From: Lachnospiraceae bacterium
GTDB taxonomy: Bacteria; Bacillota; Clostridia; Lachnospirales; Lachnospiraceae
Length of the DNA stretch: 6,013 nucleotides
Assembly: GCA_003446735.1 (NCBI GenBank)
Contig: DMCJ01000159.1
Span: 1 to 6,013 of the forward strand
Direction: 5' to 3'
The number at the start of each line of letters is the position of its first letter. Within the stretch, counting starts at the first letter, position 1. The position numbers and the translations under genes were made by a program. Below are positions 1 through 5,416 of the stretch, one piece after another. The notes under the pieces were generated by a model. The model had not been told where the DNA came from, ran no database searches, and saw nothing but the letters and a program-made list of their open reading frames with translations.

Positions 1-248
1 GCATCGATACCTATCGTATCATGCTTATCAAGTAAGAACGCGAGCTTTATCTTAGTCCCGACTCCGTCCGTTCCGGATATAAGGACGGGCTCTTCCATTT
101 CCTTATATGCGCTTAAGTTAAAGGCTCCGGCAAAGCCGCCGAGTCCCCCGATGACCTCGGGACGGACAGTCTTTTTAACATGGCTCTTTATAAGCTCAAC
201 CGACCTGTATCCTGCTTCTATATCAACTCCAGCTTTTTTGTAATCCAT
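1..248 (-). CDS. purM: Phosphoribosylformylglycinamidine cyclo-ligase (AIR synthetase), N-terminal part
   Basis: PurM makes 5-aminoimidazole ribonucleotide (AIR) from FGAM using ATP, the fifth step of purine synthesis, in the cytosol. Only the first 82 codons and two bases of the next lie in the window; the usual length is about 340 residues, so roughly three quarters is off the left edge. The start is typical of the family, beginning MDYKKAGVDIEAG, followed by a glycine-rich GGLGGFAG stretch (about residues 34-41) and the hallmark SGTDGVGTK segment (58-66), which belongs to the N-terminal part of the ATP-binding region of the PurM/PurL superfamily. The ATG is preceded by GGGGAGG at good spacing. 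It begins 15 bases after the purE stop, so the two genes are almost certainly co-transcribed. PurE makes CAIR from AIR, the PurM product, so they act close together in the pathway. Nothing in the visible part looks degraded. Confidence 0.96.
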   Translation of the reverse strand, partial: MDYKKAGVDIEAGYRSVELIKSHVKKTVRPEVIGGLGGFAGAFNLSAYKEMEEPVLISGTDGVGTKIKLAFLLDKHDTIGID

Positions 249-263
249 CTTTTCCTCCCCGGA

Positions 264-764
264 TCAGTAATTTTCGTATCCGACTTCCTTAAGATGCCCG
301 TCCTTTTTAATGACCTTGTCTTTCATCTTTGCGGAATAATCCTTTAATCTTTCAAGTATCTTTTCATCAGATACGGAAAGGATCTTTGCGGCAAGCAGGC
401 CTGCATTAAGTCCGCCGTTTATGGCTACAGTCGCAACCGGTATCCCCGGAGGCATCTGAACTATCGAATAAAGCGAATCCCTTCCTCCGAGGGAATCCGT
501 ATGCATCGGGATGCCTATTACCGGCATAGGGAATATCGCCGCGCACATGCCCGGAAGATGTGCCGCCATCCCCGCGCCCGCGATTATGACCTTAAAGCCC
601 TTTTCCTCAGCGCCCTTAGCGTATTCAAAGAATTCATCCGGCTCTCTGTGAGCGGATATGATGTTCATTTCAAAACTGATACCAAGCTCTTTTAAGACAT
701 CCGCGGCCTTCTTCATGACCGGCATGTCCGAATCGCTTCCCATTACGATGCCTACCTGTGCCAT
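264..764 (-). CDS. purE: N5-carboxyaminoimidazole ribonucleotide mutase (class I PurE)
   Basis: PurE moves the carboxyl group of N5-CAIR to carbon 4 of the imidazole, giving CAIR, a cytosolic step of purine synthesis that in most bacteria follows the ATP-dependent PurK reaction. The 166-residue length is normal for class I PurE. Visible signatures in order are GSDSD (9-13) after the first beta strand, SAHR (37-40) carrying the catalytic histidine His39, AGAGMAAHLPGM (62-73), and the SLGGRDSLYSIVQMP block (91-105) running into GIPVATVAING. One small departure is Met67 where glycine or alanine is usual in the AGAGGAAHLPG loop. The ATG has a near-perfect ribosome binding site, AAGGAGG, five bases upstream. 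purK is not next to it in this window. The gene has its own probable promoter at 813-841 and leads into purM. The SAHR form and the N5-CAIR mutase activity follow from family knowledge; a direct AIR carboxylase (class II) is less likely. Confidence 0.97.
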   Translation of the reverse strand: MAQVGIVMGSDSDMPVMKKAADVLKELGISFEMNIISAHREPDEFFEYAKGAEEKGFKVIIAGAGMAAHLPGMCAAIFPMPVIGIPMHTDSLGGRDSLYSIVQMPPGIPVATVAINGGLNAGLLAAKILSVSDEKILERLKDYSAKMKDKVIKKDGHLKEVGYENY

Positions 765-780
765 TTTCTCCTCCTTAGCT

Positions 781-805
781 TATGTCCGATATGAGCATGG
801 ACATA
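781..805 (-). promoter_or_regulatory. Inverted repeat at the start of the purE leader
   Basis: On the minus strand, TATGTCC (805-799) and GGACATA (787-781) form a perfect 7-base inverted repeat separated by 11 bases. The interior contains a second small dyad, ATG-CT-CAT. If the promoter at 813-841 is used, transcription would start near 806, so the repeat would form a hairpin at the extreme 5' end of the mRNA, ending about 10 bases before the purE ribosome binding site. It could be an RNA-stabilising hairpin, a translation-control element or a protein operator. It has neither the U-tract of a terminator nor the conserved core of a purine riboswitch. The repeat is read directly; its function is inference. 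Confidence 0.45.
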
Positions 806-812
806 CAAATTA

Positions 813-841
813 AGTATATAAAATATTTTCTAAATCTACAA
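813..841 (-). promoter_or_regulatory. Probable sigma-A-type promoter of purE-purM
   Basis: On the minus strand the 87-base gap before purE holds TTGTAG (841-836), a 17-base AT-rich spacer, and TATACT (818-813). The -10 hexamer matches the TATAAT consensus at five of six positions; the -35 matches TTGACA only in its first three bases. Spacing is ideal and the region is much more AT-rich than the surrounding coding sequence. The expected start near position 806 leaves a leader of about 40 bases before the purE ATG. A second, upstream transcription unit may also read through, since no terminator is visible after the aminopeptidase gene. Confidence 0.55.
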
Positions 842-851
842 CCTTTTTATA

Positions 852-2885
852 TCATAACGGGCGGTTTAAATCTTCGGTGCCCTGTAAGATGAATCTGCCT
901 TCTTTTATTATGTCAACCTCCGTTCCGTCCTTCTTAACTCCGTATAGTCTCCCAAGCTCATCATAGGGCAGGGTTATATCGGTATGACAGTTAAGATAAG
1001 CCTCTCCTGCTCTCTCCGGATCGAGCCTTAATATCGATATCTCATTATCCTTTGCGACTATCTCTTTTCCGTCCGAATTATAAACCGTTATGTCCTCGGA
1101 TCTGCTGTAGCAGGTATCTCCTACGGCAAAATGAGGTCCGGTCTTTTCGGCTATTAAGATAGGGAGCTTATCTTCTATCTCATATCTTCTTCCCATCGCA
1201 TAGGCTAAGGTATTCGTACCTATTGCAAATTCGCCTATGGGAAGGCTTTCGTGGCGTTTTAAGATGTTTTCTTTTATATAGGCCTTATTCTCGGACCGGT
1301 TAACATAATTACTGCAATCATATTCTGTTGTCATCCCGTCCTTAAATTCTATCTTAAGATCCTTAAACAAAAGCCCGTTTAAAAATACCTTTTTAACATT
1401 GAGGATCCCCGTTGTACCCTTTAATACGGGAGATGTAAATACCTCTCCTACGGGGATATTGACATCGGCGGTGCAGTTCTCGAACTTGGTCTCTTTTCCG
1501 GGGGATTTAAGTTTACATAAATTAACCCTTATATCCGTCTCATTCCCGTTCATCCCGAGGACTTTAACATATTCGCATTCATCAAGAGCATCCGTTATGC
1601 ACTTTTGTATCTTATCGTAAGTAACGCTCGAAAGAGAATTTAATGCAATTGTCTCTTTCATTATATCCTCATAATCTTCTCCGATATCGGGTATGGGATA
1701 GGCGATGATCGTAAAGCTCCTCTCATCACCGGGGATATAATGATTAATTATCTTGGAAGCCCCGTAGGTATATTCCATGACAAGTGCTTCCTGCCTTTTT
1801 GTATAGGCGCTCGCACTCTTTTTCTTAACAGGCAGGAAATCCCTCCTTCCGAATATCTCTATCCAGGCGGGTCCTCCGTGCACCTTCGAAAGCTCCCCAT
1901 ATTTTCCGTATGCCTTTTCTAAGGCGGAGAGCTTTCTCTTTACATAGCGCTTATCTAAAAAAAGCGCCTCGTCCTCTCTGTGATCAAAGAGGAACTGTCT
2001 GTTAACGGGTGTTGAATAATAGCCGTTTGGCTCTATGCCTCTTTTATGAAAGACCGATGTCGAATTCTTTGTAAGAGTGCATTTAAGCCCGATCTTTTCA
2101 AAGTTTTCTACGGCTTTTCTTACCACCCTTTCAAATCCGATGGGATAAACGATGTTTACGACTTTCTTTTTGCTTATGTCCTTGCCCGTCTTGTAAAAGC
2201 CGACTCTGTAACCCTCGGTATAGGTATCGGCCATACTGTCTATCATTTCTTCCGGAAGGGATCTTAAAAGCTCATATGTCCTTATCTCGTTTTCGGTGAT
2301 GTTTTCCGCATAGGAATAAAGATAATCGGAAGCAGAAAGATCAGAGTCCATAACGATCTTAAGGGCATGGTCCCTATTTGGATCTACCTTTTCCGCAACG
2401 CGGTTTTCCATCTCGTAGTCAAGATAGTCATAGAAAAAGGAATAACATGCCTTATATAAGCCCCGGCATAATTCATCTTCATCAAACTCAGCCTCGGATA
2501 GGTTAACATAACATTCACAGAGACAGAAGATCTCGATAAAAAACTCCATCCTTATAAGGACTTCTTCGAGCTCTCCTTCTGCCATATAAGGCGGAAGTGT
2601 CAGGCATTCGGCATAAATAAAAGATAAGAGTCTTCCGATCTTTTTCCCGAACCTATCCGCGCAAACATCCGGATTTGCATAGGATCTTAAATAAGCATCC
2701 TCTCTTATATCCTTATAAAAATCCTGCTTAAGATCGCCCTTTTCCTTAAGCCTGAATATCATAAGAAGAAACCCGGATACACTCTTAAAGTACTCTCCGT
2801 ATATCCTTATAGGCTTTTTTGCCTCGATTCTCGTTATTTTTAGTTTACATAATTTATATCTTTCTTCTAAAAGCTTCTCGTCCAT
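852..2885 (-). CDS. M29-type (AmpS/aminopeptidase T-like) metallo-aminopeptidase with N-terminal helical extension
   Basis: The C-terminal two thirds resembles peptidase family M29, cytosolic enzymes with two metal ions that remove N-terminal residues from peptides. Matching features are a Rossmann-like start (about 242-275), an AYPIP strand (395-399), GMNGNETDIRVNL (444-456), and NIPVGEVFTSP (476-486). Likely metal ligands by comparison with AmpS are Glu481, Glu552 (in PIGEFAIGTN), His585 and Tyr593 (in GPHFAVGDTCY), and His634 and Asp636 (in CHTDITLP). All six side chains are present. M29 proteins are usually about 410 residues; this one is 677 because residues 1 to about 235 form an extra, mostly helical, charged domain with a CLCECY patch (121-126), which I do not recognise. 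There is no signal peptide. The ATG lies 15 bases after the preceding gene and has only a weak GGGAAG ribosome binding site, suggesting coupled translation. The substrate is unknown. Membership in M29 rests on motif recognition, not a search. Confidence 0.8.
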   Translation of the reverse strand: MDEKLLEERYKLCKLKITRIEAKKPIRIYGEYFKSVSGFLLMIFRLKEKGDLKQDFYKDIREDAYLRSYANPDVCADRFGKKIGRLLSFIYAECLTLPPYMAEGELEEVLIRMEFFIEIFCLCECYVNLSEAEFDEDELCRGLYKACYSFFYDYLDYEMENRVAEKVDPNRDHALKIVMDSDLSASDYLYSYAENITENEIRTYELLRSLPEEMIDSMADTYTEGYRVGFYKTGKDISKKKVVNIVYPIGFERVVRKAVENFEKIGLKCTLTKNSTSVFHKRGIEPNGYYSTPVNRQFLFDHREDEALFLDKRYVKRKLSALEKAYGKYGELSKVHGGPAWIEIFGRRDFLPVKKKSASAYTKRQEALVMEYTYGASKIINHYIPGDERSFTIIAYPIPDIGEDYEDIMKETIALNSLSSVTYDKIQKCITDALDECEYVKVLGMNGNETDIRVNLCKLKSPGKETKFENCTADVNIPVGEVFTSPVLKGTTGILNVKKVFLNGLLFKDLKIEFKDGMTTEYDCSNYVNRSENKAYIKENILKRHESLPIGEFAIGTNTLAYAMGRRYEIEDKLPILIAEKTGPHFAVGDTCYSRSEDITVYNSDGKEIVAKDNEISILRLDPERAGEAYLNCHTDITLPYDELGRLYGVKKDGTEVDIIKEGRFILQGTEDLNRPL

Positions 2886-2900
2886 TTTTCTTCCCGCCGC

Positions 2901-3212
2901 TTAAAGTCCGTAATAGAACATGACGGCTATTATAAGTATCGTAAGGGAATTTAAAAATATCCCCAGGTCGGGAAAGAGGTAAAACCTCTCGCTCTCTCTA
3001 CGCGCATATATCCCGAAGGATACCCCGACAAATCCGAATAGTAACGCAAAAAGCGCAGCCGCACCGAGCCTTGGATTTAATGCGCCCTCATTTAAATAGG
3101 ACTCATAAATAATAAGGCATACCGATAAAAAGGATACTCCGCCAAGGCAGGCTGAGAGTTTCCCCTTAAAGGAATGCCTTCTGTTTGTGAACATGTGACC
3201 CCTTTTAGCCAT
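2901..3212 (-). CDS. Small three-helix membrane protein, DUF6142-like
   Basis: This 103-residue protein has a short basic N-terminus (MAKRGHMFTNRRHSFKGK) followed by three hydrophobic segments at about 19-38, 49-70 and 80-101, with charged loops (ESYLNEG and RRESERF) between them. The MFTNRRHS start and the layout match what I remember of DUF6142, a family of unknown function common in Lachnospiraceae; that assignment is from memory. The start is uncertain. The first ATG has no ribosome binding site (GATCCCTTATC upstream) and lies nine bases after the preceding stop, so it would depend on coupled translation. Met7 (codon 3194-3192) is preceded by AAAAGGGG at four bases and may be the true start, giving 97 residues. 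It sits between the 50-residue membrane protein and the peptidase gene, in the same probable operon. It is likely an integral cytoplasmic-membrane protein, role unknown. Confidence 0.75.
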   Translation of the reverse strand: MAKRGHMFTNRRHSFKGKLSACLGGVSFLSVCLIIYESYLNEGALNPRLGAAALFALLFGFVGVSFGIYARRESERFYLFPDLGIFLNSLTILIIAVMFYYGL

Positions 3213-3221
3213 GATAAGGGA

Positions 3222-3374
3222 TCAGAATGTAAGTCCGGATTTACCAGAAAGGAGCTTTGCTCCCGTTATTATCATAAGTACTCCGGTCGTAACTCCGACC
3301 AAAATGGAGATTACTCCGAGCGTGATACCGATCCCGCCCGCTCTGTTCATGATCTTGTAAGCTTTTTCTTCCAT
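3222..3374 (-). CDS. 50-residue single-helix membrane protein with a glycine zipper
   Basis: This short protein begins MEEKAYKIMNRAGG and has one long hydrophobic segment at about 14-39, followed by a short basic tail (AKLLSGKSGLTF). Glycines at 16, 20, 27, 31 and 38 give two GxxxG motifs a heptad apart, a pattern known to favour tight helix packing, so it may oligomerise or pair with another membrane helix such as those of the next gene product. The frame is open further upstream to an ATG at 3404, inside the end of pyrE, but that start has no suitable binding site, whereas the ATG at 3374 follows AGAGG by eight bases and leaves a clean 14-base gap after pyrE. I recall similar short membrane proteins beginning MEEKAYK in Lachnospiraceae, without a known function. 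It is not confidently assignable to a named family. Confidence 0.7.
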   Translation of the reverse strand: MEEKAYKIMNRAGGIGITLGVISILVGVTTGVLMIITGAKLLSGKSGLTF

Positions 3375-3382
3375 CGTCTTAA

Positions 3383-3387
3383 CCTCT
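3383..3387 (-). promoter_or_regulatory. Ribosome binding site deciding the start of the 50-residue protein
   Basis: AGAGG on the minus strand lies eight bases before the ATG at 3374 and just downstream of the pyrE stop codon (3391-3389). No comparable site precedes the in-frame ATG at 3404, which lies within pyrE codons. This supports the shorter 50-residue product. Confidence 0.6.
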
Positions 3388-3388
3388 G

Positions 3389-4063
3389 TTATTTTATTCC
3401 CCATTCGGCATAGTATGCGTCAATGGACTTTTTGATATCGTCATTTATATAAATCCTGCCGTTTATCTCTTTATTATAGAGATATTCGATGACTTCTTCC
3501 ATGGTAACGATCGCATTTGCGGGGAAGCCGTAAAGCTCGGATATCTCATCGAGCGCTCCCTTATCGCCCTTTCCTCTCTCGCATCTGTTAAGAGATACCA
3601 TAAGGCCTAAGATCTTTATATCTCCCTGGGCCTTTAAGATCGGGATCGTCTCTTCCATGGATTTTCCGGATGTAGTCACATCTTCTATGACAACTACCCT
3701 GTCTCCGTCTTTAATGGGACTCCCTAAGAGGATGCCCGCATCTCCGTGGTCCTTTGCCTCTTTACGGTTAGAGCAGTATTTTATATCCTTTCCGTAAAGC
3801 CTGTGAAAAGCCATCGTGGTCGCTACGCTTAAGGGAATTCCCTTATATGCGGGCCCGAAGAGGATATCGAAATCATCTCCGTAATTATCAACTATGGCCT
3901 TTGCGTAGTACTCGCCGAGCTTTTCAAGCTGTGATCCTTTTATATATAATCCCGCATTCATGAAAAACGGGGATTTCCTTCCGCTCTTTAAGGTAAAATC
4001 TCCGAATCTGAGTACCTCGCAGTCTACCATGAACTGTATGAATTCCTCTTTGTATCTTTCCAT
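3389..4063 (-). CDS. pyrE: Orotate phosphoribosyltransferase
   Basis: PyrE joins orotate to PRPP to give orotidine 5'-monophosphate and pyrophosphate, the fifth step of UMP synthesis, in the cytosol. The 224-residue length is normal. Signatures in order are FGDFTLKSGRKSPFF (20-34), which contains the orotate/PRPP-contacting loop; GPAYKGIPL (70-78); the mobile catalytic loop region NRKEAKDHGD (99-108); and the PRPP motif VVVIEDVTTSGKS (123-135) with the paired acidic residues Glu127 and Asp128. The ATG follows GGGAGG at good spacing. The gap to deoB is 45 bases, AT-rich, without a clear terminator or promoter, so pyrE is probably transcribed with deoB. It is separated from other pyr genes in this window, and no PyrR-type attenuator is evident in front of it. 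The downstream 50-residue gene begins 14 bases after its stop. Confidence 0.97.
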   Translation of the reverse strand: MERYKEEFIQFMVDCEVLRFGDFTLKSGRKSPFFMNAGLYIKGSQLEKLGEYYAKAIVDNYGDDFDILFGPAYKGIPLSVATTMAFHRLYGKDIKYCSNRKEAKDHGDAGILLGSPIKDGDRVVVIEDVTTSGKSMEETIPILKAQGDIKILGLMVSLNRCERGKGDKGALDEISELYGFPANAIVTMEEVIEYLYNKEINGRIYINDDIKKSIDAYYAEWGIK

Positions 4064-4108
4064 GACTTCCTCCCTTGCGCTTATTTGTAAATTATGTAAA
4101 CCAAATCT

Positions 4109-5323
4109 CTAATGATCATTTCCGATTGAAGCCTTATATACTTCTTCATATCTGCTTTTACCTATATCAAGCTTACCGGGGATCTTTAAAAGATCAAGTA
4201 CGGTAGCACCGGAGTCGGCAAAAGTCTTTCCGGTCTTAAGATCGCATCCGGGCTTTATCATATTCCCGTAAAGAAGGAAAGGCACGCATTCTCTTGTATG
4301 GTCCGTTCCTTTGTATGTGGGATCGCAGCCGTGATCGGCGGTTATTACTATCGTATCTTCCGAGAATTCTCCTTTATACGATCCGATCTTTTCCATAAGC
4401 TGACCGAGCCTTATATCGAAGGCTTCAAGACCCCTGGCATATCCTTCCACATCTCTCCTGTGTCCCCAGGTTGAATCGAATTCCACGAGATTGGTAAAAA
4501 TAAGGCCGTCTTTTATCTTATCCAAAGCTTCTATAGTCTTATCCATACCGTCTTCATTATCCTTTGTATGGACAGCTTCGGTTATGCCGCTTCCGGCAAA
4601 TATATCTTCTATCTTTCCCACGGCATATACGCTTTTCCCTGCATCCCTTATCATCGTAAGGAGATTGGGCTCTTCTATCTTTCTTGAAAAATCGCGCCTG
4701 TTTGAAGTCCTTACATATTTTTCCCCGTCAAATACAAAGGGTCTTGCAATGACTCTTGCAACGTTATGCTCACCTTTAAGGATATCACGGGCTATGCGGC
4801 ACATCTCATACAGCTTTTCGGGCTCATATACACTCTCATCGCATGCGATCTGAAATACGCTGTCAGCTGAGGTATATATGATGGGCTTTTTGGTCTTTAT
4901 ATGCTCATCGCCGTATTCGTTGATGACTACGGTGCCTGAGGCTACTTTATTGTAAAGTATACCGGGAACTCCGGTCCTTTTTATGAATTCTTCTATTATC
5001 TCATCCGGAAATCCGTCGGGATAAGTGGGGAAAGGGGAAGGGGTATGTATGCCCGCCATCTCCCAGTGACCTATCGTCGTATCCTTACCTGCGGACAGCT
5101 CAATAAGCCTTCCGAAAGCGCCCTTCGGATCATTAACGAAAGGCATATTCTCCATGCCTTCTATATTGCCGTATCCTATGCTCCTTAGATTCGGTATCTT
5201 AAGATCGGGGAAACGTTCCATTATATGGCCTATGGTATTTGCTCCCTCATCGCCAAATAAAGCCGCATCGGGTGCATTTCCCATTCCCACGCTGTCTATT
5301 ACTATCCAAATAACTCTGCTCAT
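4109..5323 (-). CDS. deoB: Phosphopentomutase
   Basis: DeoB interconverts ribose-1-phosphate and ribose-5-phosphate, and the deoxyribose forms, linking nucleoside salvage to central sugar metabolism. It is a cytosolic Mn-dependent enzyme of the alkaline phosphatase superfamily. The 404-residue length fits the roughly 390-410 of the family. By comparison with the Bacillus cereus enzyme, likely metal ligands are Asp10 (VIDSVG), Asp283 and His288 (EFDSTWGH), Asp330 and His331 (TADHGCDP), and His342 (GTDHTRE); Thr82 in GKDTTIGHWE is the phosphorylated residue, and Asp154 lies in SADSVFQIA. All are present. The frame is open upstream to a TTG at 5350 and an ATG at 5338, but the chosen ATG gives the standard MSRVIWIVIDSVG start and follows AAAGGA by six bases. 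It begins only 25 bases after the terminator hairpin of the upstream gene. pyrE follows by 45 bases. Confidence 0.97.
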   Translation of the reverse strand: MSRVIWIVIDSVGMGNAPDAALFGDEGANTIGHIMERFPDLKIPNLRSIGYGNIEGMENMPFVNDPKGAFGRLIELSAGKDTTIGHWEMAGIHTPSPFPTYPDGFPDEIIEEFIKRTGVPGILYNKVASGTVVINEYGDEHIKTKKPIIYTSADSVFQIACDESVYEPEKLYEMCRIARDILKGEHNVARVIARPFVFDGEKYVRTSNRRDFSRKIEEPNLLTMIRDAGKSVYAVGKIEDIFAGSGITEAVHTKDNEDGMDKTIEALDKIKDGLIFTNLVEFDSTWGHRRDVEGYARGLEAFDIRLGQLMEKIGSYKGEFSEDTIVITADHGCDPTYKGTDHTRECVPFLLYGNMIKPGCDLKTGKTFADSGATVLDLLKIPGKLDIGKSRYEEVYKASIGNDH

Positions 5324-5329
5324 ATGAAG

Positions 5330-5335
5330 TCCTTT
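5330..5335 (-). promoter_or_regulatory. deoB: Ribosome binding site deciding the deoB start
   Basis: AAAGGA on the minus strand lies six bases before the ATG at 5323. The alternative in-frame starts at 5350 (TTG) and 5338 (ATG) fall in or beside the T-rich tail of the terminator and would add nine or five residues not seen in the family. Confidence 0.7.
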
Positions 5336-5348
5336 CATAAAAAACTGC

Positions 5349-5380
5349 AAAAAGGAATCTTTCGAATACGAAAAATCCCC
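5349..5380 (-). terminator. Rho-independent terminator after the REC-domain gene
   Basis: On the minus strand GGGGATTTTTCG (5380-5369), a TATT loop (5368-5365) and CGAAAGATTCCT (5364-5353) form a 12-pair stem with three G-U pairs, followed directly by a run of T residues (5353-5349, of which 5353 is the last base of the stem) and, after GCAG, a second run of six T. It starts 28 bases after the stop codon of the REC gene, the expected place for its terminator. Because it ends just before deoB, it may also act as a conditional terminator or leader hairpin for deoB. Confidence 0.8.
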
Positions 5381-5387
5381 CGATCAA

Positions 5388-5416
5388 ATCATACTTATCC
5401 GTTAAAGATCAAGCAA
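5388..5416 (-). promoter_or_regulatory. Candidate deoB promoter overlapping the end of the REC gene
   Basis: On the minus strand TTGCTT (5416-5411), a 17-base spacer and TATGAT (5393-5388) resemble a sigma-A promoter. The -10 matches at five of six positions, the -35 at three. The -35 covers the last codons of the REC gene. The predicted start near 5381 falls at the first base of the terminator stem, so a transcript from here would begin with that hairpin. No better promoter is visible between the REC gene and deoB. Confidence 0.35.

Noticed and set aside
501..695. Open frame on the plus strand opposite purE
   Set aside because: It runs antisense to well conserved purE codons, has no ribosome binding site and its translation resembles no protein I know.
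765..851. Terminator between the peptidase gene and purE
   Set aside because: The AAAATATTTT palindrome has no GC-rich stem and no loop, and fits the promoter spacer better than a terminator.
765..851. Purine riboswitch or PurR box in front of purE
   Set aside because: The leader is only about 40 bases if the promoter is right, with no three-way junction core and no paired CGAAC boxes.
1399..2267. Three plus-strand open frames opposite the peptidase gene
   Set aside because: They are antisense to conserved peptidase sequence, are short, and have no binding sites or promoter.
3174..3413. Plus-strand open frame opposite the two small membrane genes
   Set aside because: No ribosome binding site, and the minus-strand frames have coherent membrane topology and correctly spaced binding sites.
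4064..4108. Promoter or attenuator in the deoB-pyrE gap
   Set aside because: The gap is AT-rich with a TTTACA sequence, but no correctly spaced -10, no hairpin and no U-tract are present.
4491..4853. A 120-codon plus-strand open frame opposite deoB
   Set aside because: It is antisense to catalytic parts of deoB; the serine- and leucine-rich translation is what reversed codons of this composition give.
5324..5350. Longer deoB start at TTG (5350) or ATG (5338)
   Set aside because: These lie in or beside the terminator tail and add residues absent from the family; the ATG at 5323 has a good binding site and the standard N-terminus.
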